From: a virus
Strand: one strand, 5' to 3'
Length of the DNA: 40,938 nt
IMG/VR virus record: IMGVR_UViG_3300034418_008754
Location: 1-40,938 of that record
Under the pieces are notes generated by a model that saw only the letters and a list, made by a program, of their open reading frames with translations, was not told where the DNA came from and did no database searches. The position numbers and the translations under genes are program-made. Shown here piece after piece: positions 22,001 to 28,783 of this stretch. How positions within the stretch are numbered: the first letter of the stretch is position 1; each line of letters begins with the position of its first letter.

Positions 22001-23971
22001 AAAGGTAAGCCTACAGCTGATGGGGACACCTCTTTATCTAACTTAGTAGATGAAGATGGTAATAACATAGCGAATACCTTAGGTATGTTAATGAATGCTA
22101 TTGTTGATGCAGCTAAAGATCCTTTTATCTCTAGAATGAATATTAATCAGCAGACAGCTGGTACTGCCTTTATGTTGATTAGAGCAGGATTCTCTAGAGA
22201 ATGGGTATTCTCATTTATGGGACAACCTATAATTAAAGATTATATTGATGCAGTAGAAAAGAAAGAGAGTACTTTTAGTGCTGACATAGATCCACTTACA
22301 GCTATGGCCGAGAAGTACGGTGTTCAGGATTATGAATCTGGATACTTTTTCTTTGAAAAAAATGGATTAACAGATTATGGGGCAGAAATAACTACTACTA
22401 CCGATGAGTTACAAACTGTGCTAAGTAAAACGAATAAAGGAATTCCTTTAATTCCTGCTGAAGAAGCTCTACAGGCACAAATATTAACTCAATTCTTACG
22501 TTGGAGAAAAGAGTCTAACAAGCTTAATGACTTAATTACTATTTGTAAAGTAGATGTTAATGGAGCTACTAAGAATCTGAATAGAGCTCAATTGGCTATG
22601 AACTTAATGAAGAGAACATTGGCCTCTGGTGATATAGGTAATCTAGAGAATTTCTTAGGAATGGAGCTAGAAGCAAATTCACTTATATACTCTGAGAATA
22701 ATAAGAAGATGATAGGTACTTACTTTAAGAACTCTGTTGATACTATATTGGAGATGTTTCAGGAAGAATTTGTACATACAACTACAGCAGCTAAATCTTT
22801 GATTCAGAATATGGCGGCTTCTTCTGGGTATTTAACTCTAGTTACAAAGGAGAATCATGAAAAAGTAGCTGATACTCTTGCTAATGAGATCTATACTTCT
22901 GTAGCAGCAACTACAGATGCGTTCAGGTTAACTGCTGAAGAATTACGAGACATTATATATGGTGTTCCTGAAGGAGCTCAATTTGGCAAAGATACTCCTA
23001 GAGCTTTCTCTATAATGGATAGGTTTAAGAAAATCAAAACTAATCCTAATTTAAAAGAGAATCTACTAATTAATGCTTTACAGCTAGAAGAAGGAAAGAA
23101 AGGAGGACCTGGTAGAATATATCTTCCTCAGAATGATACAGTAAAAAGAACTAAAGATGAACTTTACAATGCTTGGGAAGAACTCTTAGAGAAGGAGACT
23201 GCATTTGCAGAAGATCTAATTCAATATGCTTTTCATACATCAGGATTTTCATCTATGTTAGGATCCTTCCATGAACATATACCAATGACTTACTTGATGA
23301 GTAAGAACTTTGGAGAACAACTAAAGCAAATTAAAGATACTTTAGCGGAAGATATCCATGCTCTAGATCATCATACCGATGGGATTATGAAAAACATAGC
23401 CCGCAAGAATAATCAATTAGTTCCACGGATATTTCCAAGTCAAACTAATGAACTTAGAGTGGAAACCTCACAAGGATTAGTGGCTCTTGACCAAAAGGAA
23501 ACTGGGTTTGGAGTAACTGCAGAGCATACAGAATTTATTGCTGGGGTCTCTATTACAGGAAGCCCTGTTTTTAAACCTTTTGTTAAGATTCAAATAGAAG
23601 CAACTGATGAAATTACTAAGGAGAAAATTAAGGGTAAATACATTACTAAGTTATTTCAATTGCAAGGATATACTGCTAATAGAGAAGCTGTGTATTTTAG
23701 AACTAATTTATTAGGTTACTCAAAAGGGCCTATTCAAATAAAAGAGTTCACTGGTACCTCAAAATATAGTATCTTTGCAGAGAATCAGATACCAAGAGAG
23801 ACATACTTGAACTTAAACTCACCTGAAACACCTAAATTAGGAGCTGATGTGAAGTTAAGTACACCTGTAGCTCCTTATGATAAGTATAAGACACCAGAAG
23901 ACCAAATGACATCTGAACTCAGTCCAGAGGAAGTGGCTGAGCAATTAAACTTTTGTTTAAATATAGGTTAA
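10034..23971 (+). CDS. giant virion polyprotein: three HExxH zincins, polyvalent domain and virion RNA polymerase
   Basis: One 4645-residue frame without interruption. Residues 1-440 hold hydrophobic Gly/Ala-rich segments (about 184-215 and 406-436) that could insert in membrane during ejection; about 450-770 is coiled coil. HExxH zinc-protease motifs lie at 1444-1448 (HELLH), 2179-2183 (HEFAH) and 2442-2446 (HEAFH). Residues about 1775-2040 match a phage polyvalent-protein domain (GGTNYTENEI, RRVLEVQSD, GYEKVLFPTGETAAKIEG). From about 2560 to the end is the polymerase: YRIPNQ, then GDTMVAFSEITTKTGSDFDID, placing the metal-binding Asp residues at 3851, 3853 and 3855, as in single-subunit crAss-like virion RNA polymerases (phi14:2 gp66 type). 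Known role of that family: packaged, injected, transcribes early genes. The zincins may process the polyprotein; that is inference. Nt about 13980-15950 is AT-richer than its flanks. Confidence 0.85.
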   Translation: MGDEIFKRNKDGKLVLSDRAKYESGVAKAKNSGLAQSNTVTPWEMNAGIDAIKETSDVAWKPMHGLDAYQKGVAKSEYLKAKKKADDQGFFGEAKGFITQAVVGETLLGTFEGFGYLLDVEHWFDKISGGEGDWGNWFSDIMEEGQEGLKSEHGAPIYVDPAAEGRSTWQNMMNTDGWWASNGVSVASSLSLLIPVAGWAKATGMVGKGLNVLAKGAKGLAKGTKASAKGATLFDTLLASNPRAAKVFSKGNRDGLYKAIVSRHLEGHMEAAQVFTQKYEELRQQGIPEEEAKRIAGQGAALTYNADWAMLMTDIPQYMLIGRGLKVNKPIFSQKLADAAKQSKGKALGLKFAKYGKQMASEGFEELYQFMAAEEGKHMVDIQAGLVDPNETTLYDRIGGYLEESEAWTSALFGALGGGLFQAVGPATSKAIGKMGGNLENYFDETKQRLDEITTRKARMLADVQAYHEAVEIGDERGVAAAEARIGYNIGVQAAKVGNLDLALANIQSLKNADQATREEYGLDDSFETNIDTLVENAQYAAQEYAKAMDKYHPQTAESIAQRKYLLHKYDQRLPELEKEIEDLKQEMPLINKLSPEGKKVFETELEILGWKRYQEGAKLRNKLNKNISEEEKAIAAEQLEIASEKIASLSENLKEVSRKNLSKADTILLKALEGGSTEALSKAKGEQHHLEDQVSNLTQELNNLTSTKFQAETRAAERGDIEALNELRAAAAEEAEAIADANKLNGHEEPGFEEAKPTAESKMTMAQIADAIDKGELDESVLTEQMAADLALFRASPHGDIQNAAYEFEDAETPANPSDTESSDGEFDYNSDEHQVVQEATAVAWLSANNKKESEVTQTTDPKNNQALTEFLENPGNLNGVTIRFSINHDWLTSPILEEGHLDLARFKSINLALKNGTFLENPNLDELIGHVPIKGILYKDGKPVEYKGQTNLQISLHRPGFFADSKMQEEQINVLKVHKMQIVRAELAGQTIEAAITDKTNGHILTESDPITGKFAKNNVATVLGKTPKEIEFVYGNKTEDGSLPNAYLDVNRIIHPDLYHLHPPTAGAIYAITRTANGSAFPLRMHIENISASEAEVIYDIYKDILADPTNFKQTISKDIQDRILQSTNTRLQKLGSYLEIEKITYDELLKHLIYEGANKTASKKESALYRTQKGGIQLGLRPMSQEEFLTDQGKQDFMTHLQENRRRQIDSRRLADPRYKEYLIKEEIMTTNATSTGAKNLFIQPNVIYSPDFDTTSSEVSSTTTPATPLGETTEQSKDIETQKADIERRRQEALKATKATTYGKDKYTEQQEKIKAKKSTKKYTVTEIVDTLIQADKGNRTNEFEDSVLDVASKLDIFNLASPNTRVKVKDKEELAKTDRYIKVLNAIKTHATDVSVYVYAPGLVGTGATKGGFATYSNELFLNRSLFGQGFNLEVLTHELLHNLTINALYPQDNKYSRDFDTKVTELYNLALKNKKVLGGEYGITNKKEFISEAFANPQFQAKLSQIKSGKGYKSNLFKDFLNTLKDFLNKAFGLTTSTSLLEDIVGLVGQHIELQSSKSPASINAKYDAELAALESSSNKEDIIQEYLSPSQKAMLSKLRSKYPELKVNFTQEGISFEVEGKTIWNQTNNEGVNYTLKSVDILSSDKAKDVFAKGKKNNWDLNKILTELQIPKTQKQLILDKEFTSGYVSELDLRENIITSLLAENSFVVEVNTAFERSRTDLVDGAWNFEYNGNKYYSMSYNHFTKNGKDITEEEFLEAEKKSKEIPTTHYISLGVPGGTNYTENEIATPGITPNIEGHAEFATDKGIGWFRSDDKTADELKGNWIKSESELPNEFVFSGERYFKENGEWQTKNKFIEDIETIIWRYNMSLGNERIQNKPQEKTRRVLEVQSDLFQKGRDSKKLSGSELIFSSKYPQVSLPDNVTKSKENIGTTDFGYGLVFEDINYFYVQTGERASLFNEKEGFFESTDIYARVPKSNPENDFLQLLNKKGNWVNFFIESIVQDSVKKGYEKVLFPTGETAAKIEGHQTIADEIQKMDLEIGALEQGLEQDLWDMAHEGLSDEQAKAKIKSLEARKAEMKTQGIEKLKPVEAFYTNRVTNILNKLYTVNKITDEYGNTWNEVDLTGEVGQTVKNILLQKNKEGQILGQANIEAATVLLDAENINEDTIPHEFAHHYIAWNRDTPLVQEAIKKWGSEEALVQAIGEQAVKQKGEAWDWWKKLLNWISKGLTNFSKQDKETLKNILTDAFLNRENLNKATPGIQVATDISPKARRVLNRLGFTDNMIKEMSSTDKTEALGFTEKADAADLLNKYKEDIPAEEVETGGEYQLEYPANTAGETKDLTSFDEKMKAAKKKKDDEGRSGVFSLYKGAGATTIDMQDEAARIRKLLPKSIAVNLQKDYIETLSKGHTATGLFRDGVITLMSKAPKGTAYHEAFHAVFRTMLSDQERKSLIAEAMGTLETPTQADLDRLEKTTGITSKAELINLFYEERLADEFADYMEADNKKRLGLSEGIVDFFNRLLSWITDVFSKKSNIDNLFKNISRGKFRNKVPTTTRGIAYSLLTSPDFTADQVQEITMQLTYAAMKDVTSLESISQINMANVTGALVDGYSEIDAKLEKGTITEEEATTLKERYLMVLDEETMQPNKFWQSNIKDFLINDLGLKPVKVKKGEEKDTQDEENILDLETVNFLKSSYEVSGKANATANIKFLIGLVPKIDYYQQLTNGKMSPVYEISGFLGLPKFNNYGSVWNTVETIMLGATPNKTNGLDTFQTMLARLDAESVYKPYLKFIADRLRNSDEHVQGQFHNVFSKQKGNYLLHRLTGVPGAIKSIIHSESLEAKETLIHDEWALQFKDNFTTLSENGTLIYDSTQIAKFNADLAQFQALLASKNTKVAFGQLKVVFDTLGMELDRHAVKKLIAEVGANNTIQGMYVILSKLRDGVTGLNAKAGKKYTDENNQITDNKAVFKNLFARVEASFRVVTGENMWLGPEGNKIWFYQDNNMMSKFFARFKSGDLTGVEMLKEGRYNQNSLILNKLIHPTDPIGAEEFRDSIEIGLYGNYRYMETGDKGHKASDLKPADQLHDQITKTIKHGILIGLAEADKGQQSYIKVGRRSVERANISIDPTTQAPIYNMKKSALNLRPVTILSGYLQDELARMKVAYEQVNGYTDDNGVVQPGLPEDKQLLYYHYVIGPNGERQPGNAFKSFLFPGLDLAKFDLVDSKGKPKALTPERINNPELREYIADAFMSIVKKDIAKAKEFNIINTIKDKETNKDKIVNNTLDQEFIDDAYTGDVIAALADYTLNSIIGNVEQTKLFNGDPALYKVKYKFNEAGQQLPWIEQDHFGDFMKRIPVSAASGADFRIFKGTKEGDQGVRPYYTSATVENIEAASDFFSNKDNIKIISDRTGISQTALNKLFKPYQKVNRTDAQAWITLDTYRERMRGLGKWYPEHEAAYIKAINEESLGYNEVKLLAQPLKTVHAELMPTTGGILSMQYNKQSEAVLLPFMTKGTELDNLRLAMESKDNPVDHVIVLDGKKVGAMGITSLTTEEGNMKSSGDILLKPVKLSYTNLFLQQDLSSKQIKETIVGIQTVKNTLSVVKMDEVYAEDEKTGREIYEEYHSVISKLSDLGLGKFTSAIGWDPETGFEKDEAGIRKVNRRLQKEIKDSVSDNTQHAINQGVDLDALPNRQKVENKLPAMLTKSAVRLKQMGGAFIQMSDFGFVGAEVKLDEAVKDGIIWFKNPAERLQPMTMTEDKVNAAQVLLPHSEMVRIFQELHEDYKSLSHKEIEAMVQSGALSGISYRIPNQAAASNDAIEIVGFLPPEMGDTMVAFSEITTKTGSDFDIDKAFVILPNLGVNKDTKTIYPIKYNPEDTNITGDHYKKGLENRRLELMRNMLMHPSAYVEVMAPLDDPYLLKFAEEHYPRVASTSDLGFFSGTTQLENKNTFDSAKNLVGPIANHLSHHSLILHENLYLKGTYLGKGKPTADGDTSLSNLVDEDGNNIANTLGMLMNAIVDAAKDPFISRMNINQQTAGTAFMLIRAGFSREWVFSFMGQPIIKDYIDAVEKKESTFSADIDPLTAMAEKYGVQDYESGYFFFEKNGLTDYGAEITTTTDELQTVLSKTNKGIPLIPAEEALQAQILTQFLRWRKESNKLNDLITICKVDVNGATKNLNRAQLAMNLMKRTLASGDIGNLENFLGMELEANSLIYSENNKKMIGTYFKNSVDTILEMFQEEFVHTTTAAKSLIQNMAASSGYLTLVTKENHEKVADTLANEIYTSVAATTDAFRLTAEELRDIIYGVPEGAQFGKDTPRAFSIMDRFKKIKTNPNLKENLLINALQLEEGKKGGPGRIYLPQNDTVKRTKDELYNAWEELLEKETAFAEDLIQYAFHTSGFSSMLGSFHEHIPMTYLMSKNFGEQLKQIKDTLAEDIHALDHHTDGIMKNIARKNNQLVPRIFPSQTNELRVETSQGLVALDQKETGFGVTAEHTEFIAGVSITGSPVFKPFVKIQIEATDEITKEKIKGKYITKLFQLQGYTANREAVYFRTNLLGYSKGPIQIKEFTGTSKYSIFAENQIPRETYLNLNSPETPKLGADVKLSTPVAPYDKYKTPEDQMTSELSPEEVAEQLNFCLNIG

Positions 23972-23972
23972 T

Positions 23973-26900
23973 ATGAAAACAGCAATGCAATGTCCCATTA
24001 CTAATAAGCCTTGGGAACTCTTATTAAAATCAGTAGATGGTGACGGTAACCGTGCTATGGATATATATATAGCTAATCAAGGATACCCACAAAGTATCCT
24101 AAATGAATTAGCTAAAAAAGATATCGTAGAGACACAGCCTAATCCTGAATTGGAGGAGGTGGATAAACACCTTAAGCAAAAAAATGACTTTCTAGAGAAG
24201 GCTAGGGGAGACCTTAAAAGAAAGCTACAAAGGCTGTCTCACGTAGTTAAGAAGAACCCTGACCTAAAAGAAAGAGTTAGAGAGCTAAAGAAGACGCTAA
24301 AAGAACTAGATGATTTTGAAGCAGATTATGCTATCAATAAGTATCTAATCCATGCTCAGACTACTACTAATAGTCTAGTCAAGCACATGAAAAACCTTAA
24401 GCAGAGAGTTAATGTGGAAGAAAGAGAGCTGAATTTAGAGGAACTAGTTAGAATCAGAGAGCATTTAAAATCTTTAAATTTATTAGATGAATTAAGTGAA
24501 GACTTTGCTGGAGACGAAAAACTTAAAAAAGAGTTTGAGATTATTCACACAATTAATGAAAGTAGAACTAAATTACAGCGAGATTCTATAGATCTTACTA
24601 GAGAGTATCATGTTAAGACTTGGTCTCCCTATTTTGATAAAGTTAAAGCTTACTATAAAGATAAAGCTACTAGAGAGTTCATTATGAATAAGAAGCCTGA
24701 ACTTAGGAAGCAGAGAATATCAAGCACTGAATTAGACAAGAAGCAAAAAGAATATGTGGAAGCTTATATGATGATTCATGCTGATAAGATCAGCTATGAA
24801 ACTGAGGAATATGTAAGAGGGATTCTTAAGAAGACAGTTGACATGTCTACAGCAGTGACTTATGCTGTAAATCCTAGGGATATGGGACACGATATTATGT
24901 CTATGGCTGTGGAGGCTTTAGATACAGCAGATTACGCTATAGACCAAAAAACTATTGCTAAAGAAGAGGAAGCTGATGAGATTTATAAAAGATTTGAGGC
25001 TTATGTAGGGAAAAGTGGTAATCCAGAAAAACAATTTGCTAGTATATTTGCTGTGGATGAAGAAGGTAAATCTTTGAATGTTGTAGTAAATCAAAAATCT
25101 TTAAACTGGACAGAGTTTAGAGAAACTTATGCGGGTACTCCTGTTTGGGAGATGCAGCAATTCATTTCCAAACTAGTTAAGGAGAAAGATGCTATTGTGC
25201 CTATTAAATTAGGGTTTGCCCTTCCTAGAGTTAATAAGAATAATCTAGAAAGAATGTATACTTCTGGAGCAATTTCTACTGCAGTAGAGGGTTTTAAAGA
25301 TAAATTTAAGTTAAGAGCTGATGATACTGAGTTTGGAGATATAGAGGGGAGGATAGCCAGAAATAAAGAAGCTAGTTTTGTAGAAGTTATCACAGGTCCC
25401 TCAGGAAATGAAAGAGAGGTTATTCCTTTACACTACCGAAATACCAATGTAGCTCCTGAAGATCAAAGTAAAGATGTCTTAAGTTTAATGTTAATGGATT
25501 ATCATAATTCATTAAATTTTGAAGCTAAGTCAGAAACTGCTGTATTTTTACAGAGCTTACAAGATTTGGTATCCGAAGCAGACATAGAGCAACGAACTAG
25601 TTTTAAGCAAATCCTAAAGGTAGATCGTACTACAGGAGAAGCACTAACTAAAAAAGCTAAAGAAGCAGGTTCTAATTTAGCACTAGCGTTAAACTCTTTA
25701 ATTAGACATAGAGTCTATGGTATTCAAACCGAAGGAGATCCTAGAATAGCTAAAGTATTAAACTCCATTAGAAGTTATACCTCCATGGTAGCTTTAGCGG
25801 GAAAGGGGTTAACAGGGATGGCTAACGTATTACATGGTAGTACGGTCTCTTGGATAGAAACTGCTGGAAAAAATACTGGAGTATTTGGAATTAAAAATAG
25901 AGCCCATGGTACTGCAGAGTACTATAAAGAGATGGCTAATGGTAAAATAGTAGCTGATATAGGACAAAGAGTTCCTAAGAGCAGAACTAATTTGTTAGCT
26001 AGAAAATTCGATGCCATGTCTGACCACCAACCCCTAGATAAGAAATTTAATGAGAATACCAGAATTAAAAGAATAGCCCAAACAGGTTCTTTAATAGCCT
26101 TTAACACTATGGGGGAACATAATGTACAATCTATTGTAATGTACTCAGTATTGGATAACATAAAGGTTAAGGACGCAAATGGAGACTTCCTGGATAAAGA
26201 CTTTAAACCCACTAAAGATAGAGAAAAAGCAATAGGAGTCGATACCGCACATGTAAAAGATGAAAATGGAAAACTTGATTTTCACCCAGCAGTAGTTTCT
26301 ACTGAGAAGACTAGTGGAATAGGTTTTTCTGATATGAGAATAATATCTAAACTTATTAGAAGAACTAATAGAGACCTCTATGGTAACTATGATAGTAAGA
26401 ATAAATCTATTCTTAAAAGATCAGCTGTTGGGGCCTTAACATATCAGATGCGTGGATGGCTTATCCCTGGTGTCCAAAAAAGATTTAGAGGAATAGGTAG
26501 AATGAGTATAAATCCTCAAGATAAAGATTTAGCTATTAGAAGTTTCAATCCTGAGACAGGAGAATTTGAAGAAGGTACTTATACTGAAACTATGAGATTC
26601 GTATATAATATAGGTAAAGACCTACTTGCTCTTAAATTAGCAACAGCTCCACAATACTGGAATACATTAACAGATGAACAAAAAGCTAGAATTAAAAGAG
26701 CTACTTTAGAAATTACTGTAGCAGTTATAATGTGGCTAGCTTCTAAAGCTTTTAAAGAAGGGGATGATCCAGAAGATCTTTATGCTGCTTATCTTTCTCG
26801 CAAGTTGTATTCAGAACTTACTTCTTTTATAAATCCTAGTGAAGCTGTTAGGACTTTTAGAAACCCTGTGATGTCCTTAAATTCTGTACAAGAAAGTCTT

Positions 26901-27059
26901 GATTTTTTAGCACAAACAGTTAATCCTACAGAAAGATATAAATCAGGAAGACGTTCTGGAGAACTTAAGATAAAAAAGCGTTTTGCAGATTTAGTTCCTA
27001 TATGGAATGCATGGGACAGTAATGTTGAGGACGCTCTCGCTTTCTTAGAAAACGGGTAA
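23973..27059 (+). CDS. large virion protein following the polymerase polyprotein
   Basis: A 1028-residue protein whose ATG follows the polyprotein stop by one base (TAATATG), so the two are probably co-translated. Residues about 45-290 are charged coiled-coil helix. Residues about 570-640 (RHRVYGIQ...GLTGMANVLHG) and 840-960 contain amphipathic and hydrophobic helices, including a segment near residue 905 (ITVAVIMWLASKAF) that could enter a membrane. The C-terminus (about 980-1028) is basic then acidic with a P-x-W-N-A-W pattern. It has the features I expect of the large protein that follows the RNA polymerase in crAss-like phages: long, no Cys pairs, no clear enzyme motif. It may be ejected with the polymerase or help form the ejection channel; both are inference. 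It is the last rightward gene before the convergent terminator. Confidence 0.6.
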   Translation: MKTAMQCPITNKPWELLLKSVDGDGNRAMDIYIANQGYPQSILNELAKKDIVETQPNPELEEVDKHLKQKNDFLEKARGDLKRKLQRLSHVVKKNPDLKERVRELKKTLKELDDFEADYAINKYLIHAQTTTNSLVKHMKNLKQRVNVEERELNLEELVRIREHLKSLNLLDELSEDFAGDEKLKKEFEIIHTINESRTKLQRDSIDLTREYHVKTWSPYFDKVKAYYKDKATREFIMNKKPELRKQRISSTELDKKQKEYVEAYMMIHADKISYETEEYVRGILKKTVDMSTAVTYAVNPRDMGHDIMSMAVEALDTADYAIDQKTIAKEEEADEIYKRFEAYVGKSGNPEKQFASIFAVDEEGKSLNVVVNQKSLNWTEFRETYAGTPVWEMQQFISKLVKEKDAIVPIKLGFALPRVNKNNLERMYTSGAISTAVEGFKDKFKLRADDTEFGDIEGRIARNKEASFVEVITGPSGNEREVIPLHYRNTNVAPEDQSKDVLSLMLMDYHNSLNFEAKSETAVFLQSLQDLVSEADIEQRTSFKQILKVDRTTGEALTKKAKEAGSNLALALNSLIRHRVYGIQTEGDPRIAKVLNSIRSYTSMVALAGKGLTGMANVLHGSTVSWIETAGKNTGVFGIKNRAHGTAEYYKEMANGKIVADIGQRVPKSRTNLLARKFDAMSDHQPLDKKFNENTRIKRIAQTGSLIAFNTMGEHNVQSIVMYSVLDNIKVKDANGDFLDKDFKPTKDREKAIGVDTAHVKDENGKLDFHPAVVSTEKTSGIGFSDMRIISKLIRRTNRDLYGNYDSKNKSILKRSAVGALTYQMRGWLIPGVQKRFRGIGRMSINPQDKDLAIRSFNPETGEFEEGTYTETMRFVYNIGKDLLALKLATAPQYWNTLTDEQKARIKRATLEITVAVIMWLASKAFKEGDDPEDLYAAYLSRKLYSELTSFINPSEAVRTFRNPVMSLNSVQESLDFLAQTVNPTERYKSGRRSGELKIKKRFADLVPIWNAWDSNVEDALAFLENG

Positions 27060-27088
27060 AAGTCAAAAATTTTTGCTAAGTGAAAGTC

Positions 27089-27118
27089 AAAAAGGGGGGT
27101 CTAGCCCCTCTTTTTCTT
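27089..27118. terminator. convergent terminator between the two gene blocks
   Basis: AAAAAGGGG, a short loop (GGTCTAG) and CCCCTCTTTTT form a G/C stem flanked by A-run and T-run, so it can act in both directions. It sits between the stop of the last rightward gene (27059) and the stop of the last leftward gene (27120), the expected place for a two-way terminator. Confidence 0.75.
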
Positions 27119-27119
27119 T

Positions 27120-27836
27120 TTATCTATTATATACTTCTAAAAGCTTTTCTGTAATTGTTGCTTCCCTAGATATGTAAGGTAAGTGTTTAAATTCCTCTAA
27201 AGAAGTTAATAACTTTAATTTAAACTCACTATGGTTGTATCTAGTTAAACTAGGATGTCTGTAAAAACTCACAAATCCTGTAATAAATTTATTGTTGTGT
27301 GCTTCTAAAATACTACATATCTCCGATACATATCTTATTAAACTATTAGCATCTGTGTTCTCTACTACAAATGTACCCTGTTTAATTTTTGTAGCGTTTC
27401 CTAGTATGGTCCCCATTGCTGTATAAGAAAATCCAGATATTTCAACACGTGTTTGTAATTGTTGATAATTACTGTCTCCTAATCCTGCAAATGCTTTTAC
27501 ATAATTCTCAGGGGTCCATTTTTTCACTATGTTGTTCAAAACTGCCATAGTATTAACTATCTCAGCTTTATTCTCAGACTCAAATATCAAACAAGTTACC
27601 TTACTCACTTCATTTTTGATAAGACTCTTTATTAAATGCTGCCCATCAACTATATAATACTCCAGGCTCCCTGACATAGCTCTAGTTTTTACGATAACAG
27701 GTACCCTAAGAATTCCATACTTACATATAGAATCACTTAACTTATCAACCTGTTTCATACTCACTTCCCTATTAAAGGACATGAATTTTAATTGATTTAC
27801 TCTTAATTCTCTTAATTCTCCTTGTGCTACTTCCAC
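27120..27836 (-). CDS. ParB/sulfiredoxin-fold domain protein
   Basis: 238 residues from a GTG start at 27836, preceded by an A-rich leader; no earlier in-frame ATG is open. Residues about 10-75 fit the ParB N-terminal fold: N-R near 22-23, KYGILRVPVIVKT near 38-50 and the core YYIVDGQHLIKSL near 62-74, which matches the V-D-G-x-H-R box with Leu in place of Arg. The rest, with WTPENYV near 107-113 and a helical tail, lacks a clear helix-turn-helix that I can identify. Family members bind DNA, act in partition (CTP-using ParB) or are nucleases or transcription regulators; which applies is open. It is alone between a hairpin (27868-27896) and the convergent terminator. ParB-like proteins are also part of the PRTRC cassette, which carries the same ubiquitin-like enzymes as this phage. 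Confidence 0.65.
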   Translation of the reverse strand: MEVAQGELRELRVNQLKFMSFNREVSMKQVDKLSDSICKYGILRVPVIVKTRAMSGSLEYYIVDGQHLIKSLIKNEVSKVTCLIFESENKAEIVNTMAVLNNIVKKWTPENYVKAFAGLGDSNYQQLQTRVEISGFSYTAMGTILGNATKIKQGTFVVENTDANSLIRYVSEICSILEAHNNKFITGFVSFYRHPSLTRYNHSEFKLKLLTSLEEFKHLPYISREATITEKLLEVYNR

Positions 27837-27867
27837 GTTTTCTTATTTTTTATTAGTATTAATAATT

Positions 27868-27896
27868 AAAAAAAGAGAGGGAAGTATCCCTCTCTT
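27868..27896 (-). terminator. terminator after the membrane-protein operon
   Basis: A perfect 10-bp stem (AAGAGAGGGA 27873-27882 with TCCCTCTCTT 27887-27896) with a 4-base loop, followed on the minus strand by a T-run from the A-run at 27868-27872. It is downstream of the 125-aa membrane gene and about 32 bases before the ParB-like gene. Confidence 0.8.
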
Positions 27897-27928
27897 CTCA
27901 CTTTTAGGTTGTTTACCTGCAACCTCTG

Positions 27929-28306
27929 CTATCGCAGTTTCAGAATCTTAGACCAAAATAACTCAAATACTACTCTCTCTAATGCGTATCCAGCTATTGC
28001 TAGCCAAGGACAACTCATACCTAGTACTACATATCCCGTAGCACTTAGTAGTCCCCATAGTAATTGAAATAGATGCCAAGCATCAGTAGTCCACACTAAA
28101 AAAGTAGTAGCTCCAAAGAAAGCAGGTCCTTTAGAAGGATCTCCGTCTTTGTATTTATTATACTGACTGTATTCTGGATTCCACCACTCTGCAGGGAACC
28201 ACTTATCCTGTCTAAATATTGATGCATACATGTGAAAATTTAAACTGTCCATTATAGACTTAGCAATTCCTGCTAAAATTAAACATGTTAGTCCTATGTA
28301 TATCAT
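27929..28306 (-). CDS. small integral membrane protein, function unknown
   Basis: 125 residues with three likely membrane segments: residues about 3-20 (IYIGLTCLILAGIAKSIM), 63-90 (FFGATTFLVWTTDAWHLFQLLW) and 92-115 (ATGYVVLGMSC...IAGYALERVVFELFW). A polar loop at about 32-60 holds an aromatic, acidic stretch (WFPAEWWNPEYSQYNKYKDG). The start overlaps the stop of the 59-aa membrane gene as ATGA, so the two are coupled. I do not recognise the family. A role in lysis (holin-like) or in changing the host envelope is possible given the paired membrane gene, but nothing proves it. The terminator at 27868-27896 follows. Confidence 0.7.
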   Translation of the reverse strand: MIYIGLTCLILAGIAKSIMDSLNFHMYASIFRQDKWFPAEWWNPEYSQYNKYKDGDPSKGPAFFGATTFLVWTTDAWHLFQLLWGLLSATGYVVLGMSCPWLAIAGYALERVVFELFWSKILKLR

Positions 28307-28482
28307 TTCTTTCTTTCTTTAATTGCTATTGCTATTAAGACTCCTAAACCTGCTAAAGGTATCATTTGCATAGCTAGTGCAAACCAGAAGCCTTCTGATT
28401 CCATTACGCTCTTAAAGAAGAACATAAAGGCTATTGATAGTCCCAACATAAATATAATTGGGAATGGGTTAAAATTTTTCAT
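28303..28482 (-). CDS. 59-aa two-helix membrane protein (holin-like candidate)
   Basis: Reads MKNFNPFPIIFMLGLSIAFM... and ends IAIKERKK. It has two hydrophobic segments (residues about 7-23 and 33-54) joined by a short charged turn (KSVMESEG) and a basic C-terminal tail, the layout of small class II-type holins. ATGA overlaps at both ends, with the 83-aa gene upstream (28479-28482) and the 125-aa membrane gene downstream (28303-28306), strongly support a real gene. The endolysin of this phage is about 11 kb away, so the holin idea rests on shape only. It could equally be a membrane anchor for its neighbour. Confidence 0.7.
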   Translation of the reverse strand: MKNFNPFPIIFMLGLSIAFMFFFKSVMESEGFWFALAMQMIPLAGLGVLIAIAIKERKK

Positions 28483-28730
28483 AATGTTAATTCTTTAAAT
28501 TTTCTAATATTTTCATTTCTAGAATGATTTGGATCTGCATGTTTAAAATGATTACAATTAGAGCTCCAATCCCACTTCCCAGAGTCCTCAAATTCTATAA
28601 GAATTCCCTGAGTAAACAAAGATTTCCTAATCTTTGAAATAATAACTTTTTTACCTACATATTCATCCATGTCAGAGGCCCAGTTATTAGCACTTTTAGT
28701 GATTATTACTTCATCTCCTACTTTATACAT
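28479..28730 (-). CDS. small SH3/KOW-like phage protein
   Basis: 83 residues. MYKVGDEVIITKSANNWASDMDEYVGKK fits a small beta-barrel seen in many phage early proteins (VGDxVxI...W...MxxYxGK followed by I and a late W-x-W). The late WDW occurs near residue 53. Such proteins have no settled function; the fold often binds nucleic acid or protein. It is first in a three-gene unit with the two membrane proteins and overlaps the 59-aa gene by ATGA. A hairpin lies just upstream of the start at 28754-28783. Confidence 0.6.
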   Translation of the reverse strand: MYKVGDEVIITKSANNWASDMDEYVGKKVIISKIRKSLFTQGILIEFEDSGKWDWSSNCNHFKHADPNHSRNENIRKFKELTL

Positions 28731-28753
28731 TTCTTCTTCATTTTTTAGTTAAT

Positions 28754-28783
28754 AAAAAAGGGTAACATTTCTGCTACCCTTTT
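28754..28783 (-). terminator. terminator after the nrd-HNH pair
   Basis: The arms AAAAGGGTA (28756-28764) and TACCCTTTT (28775-28783) pair over 9 bp around a 10-base loop. On the minus strand the stem runs into a T-run. It is 24 bases past the HNH gene stop and about 24 bases before the next start. Confidence 0.7.
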
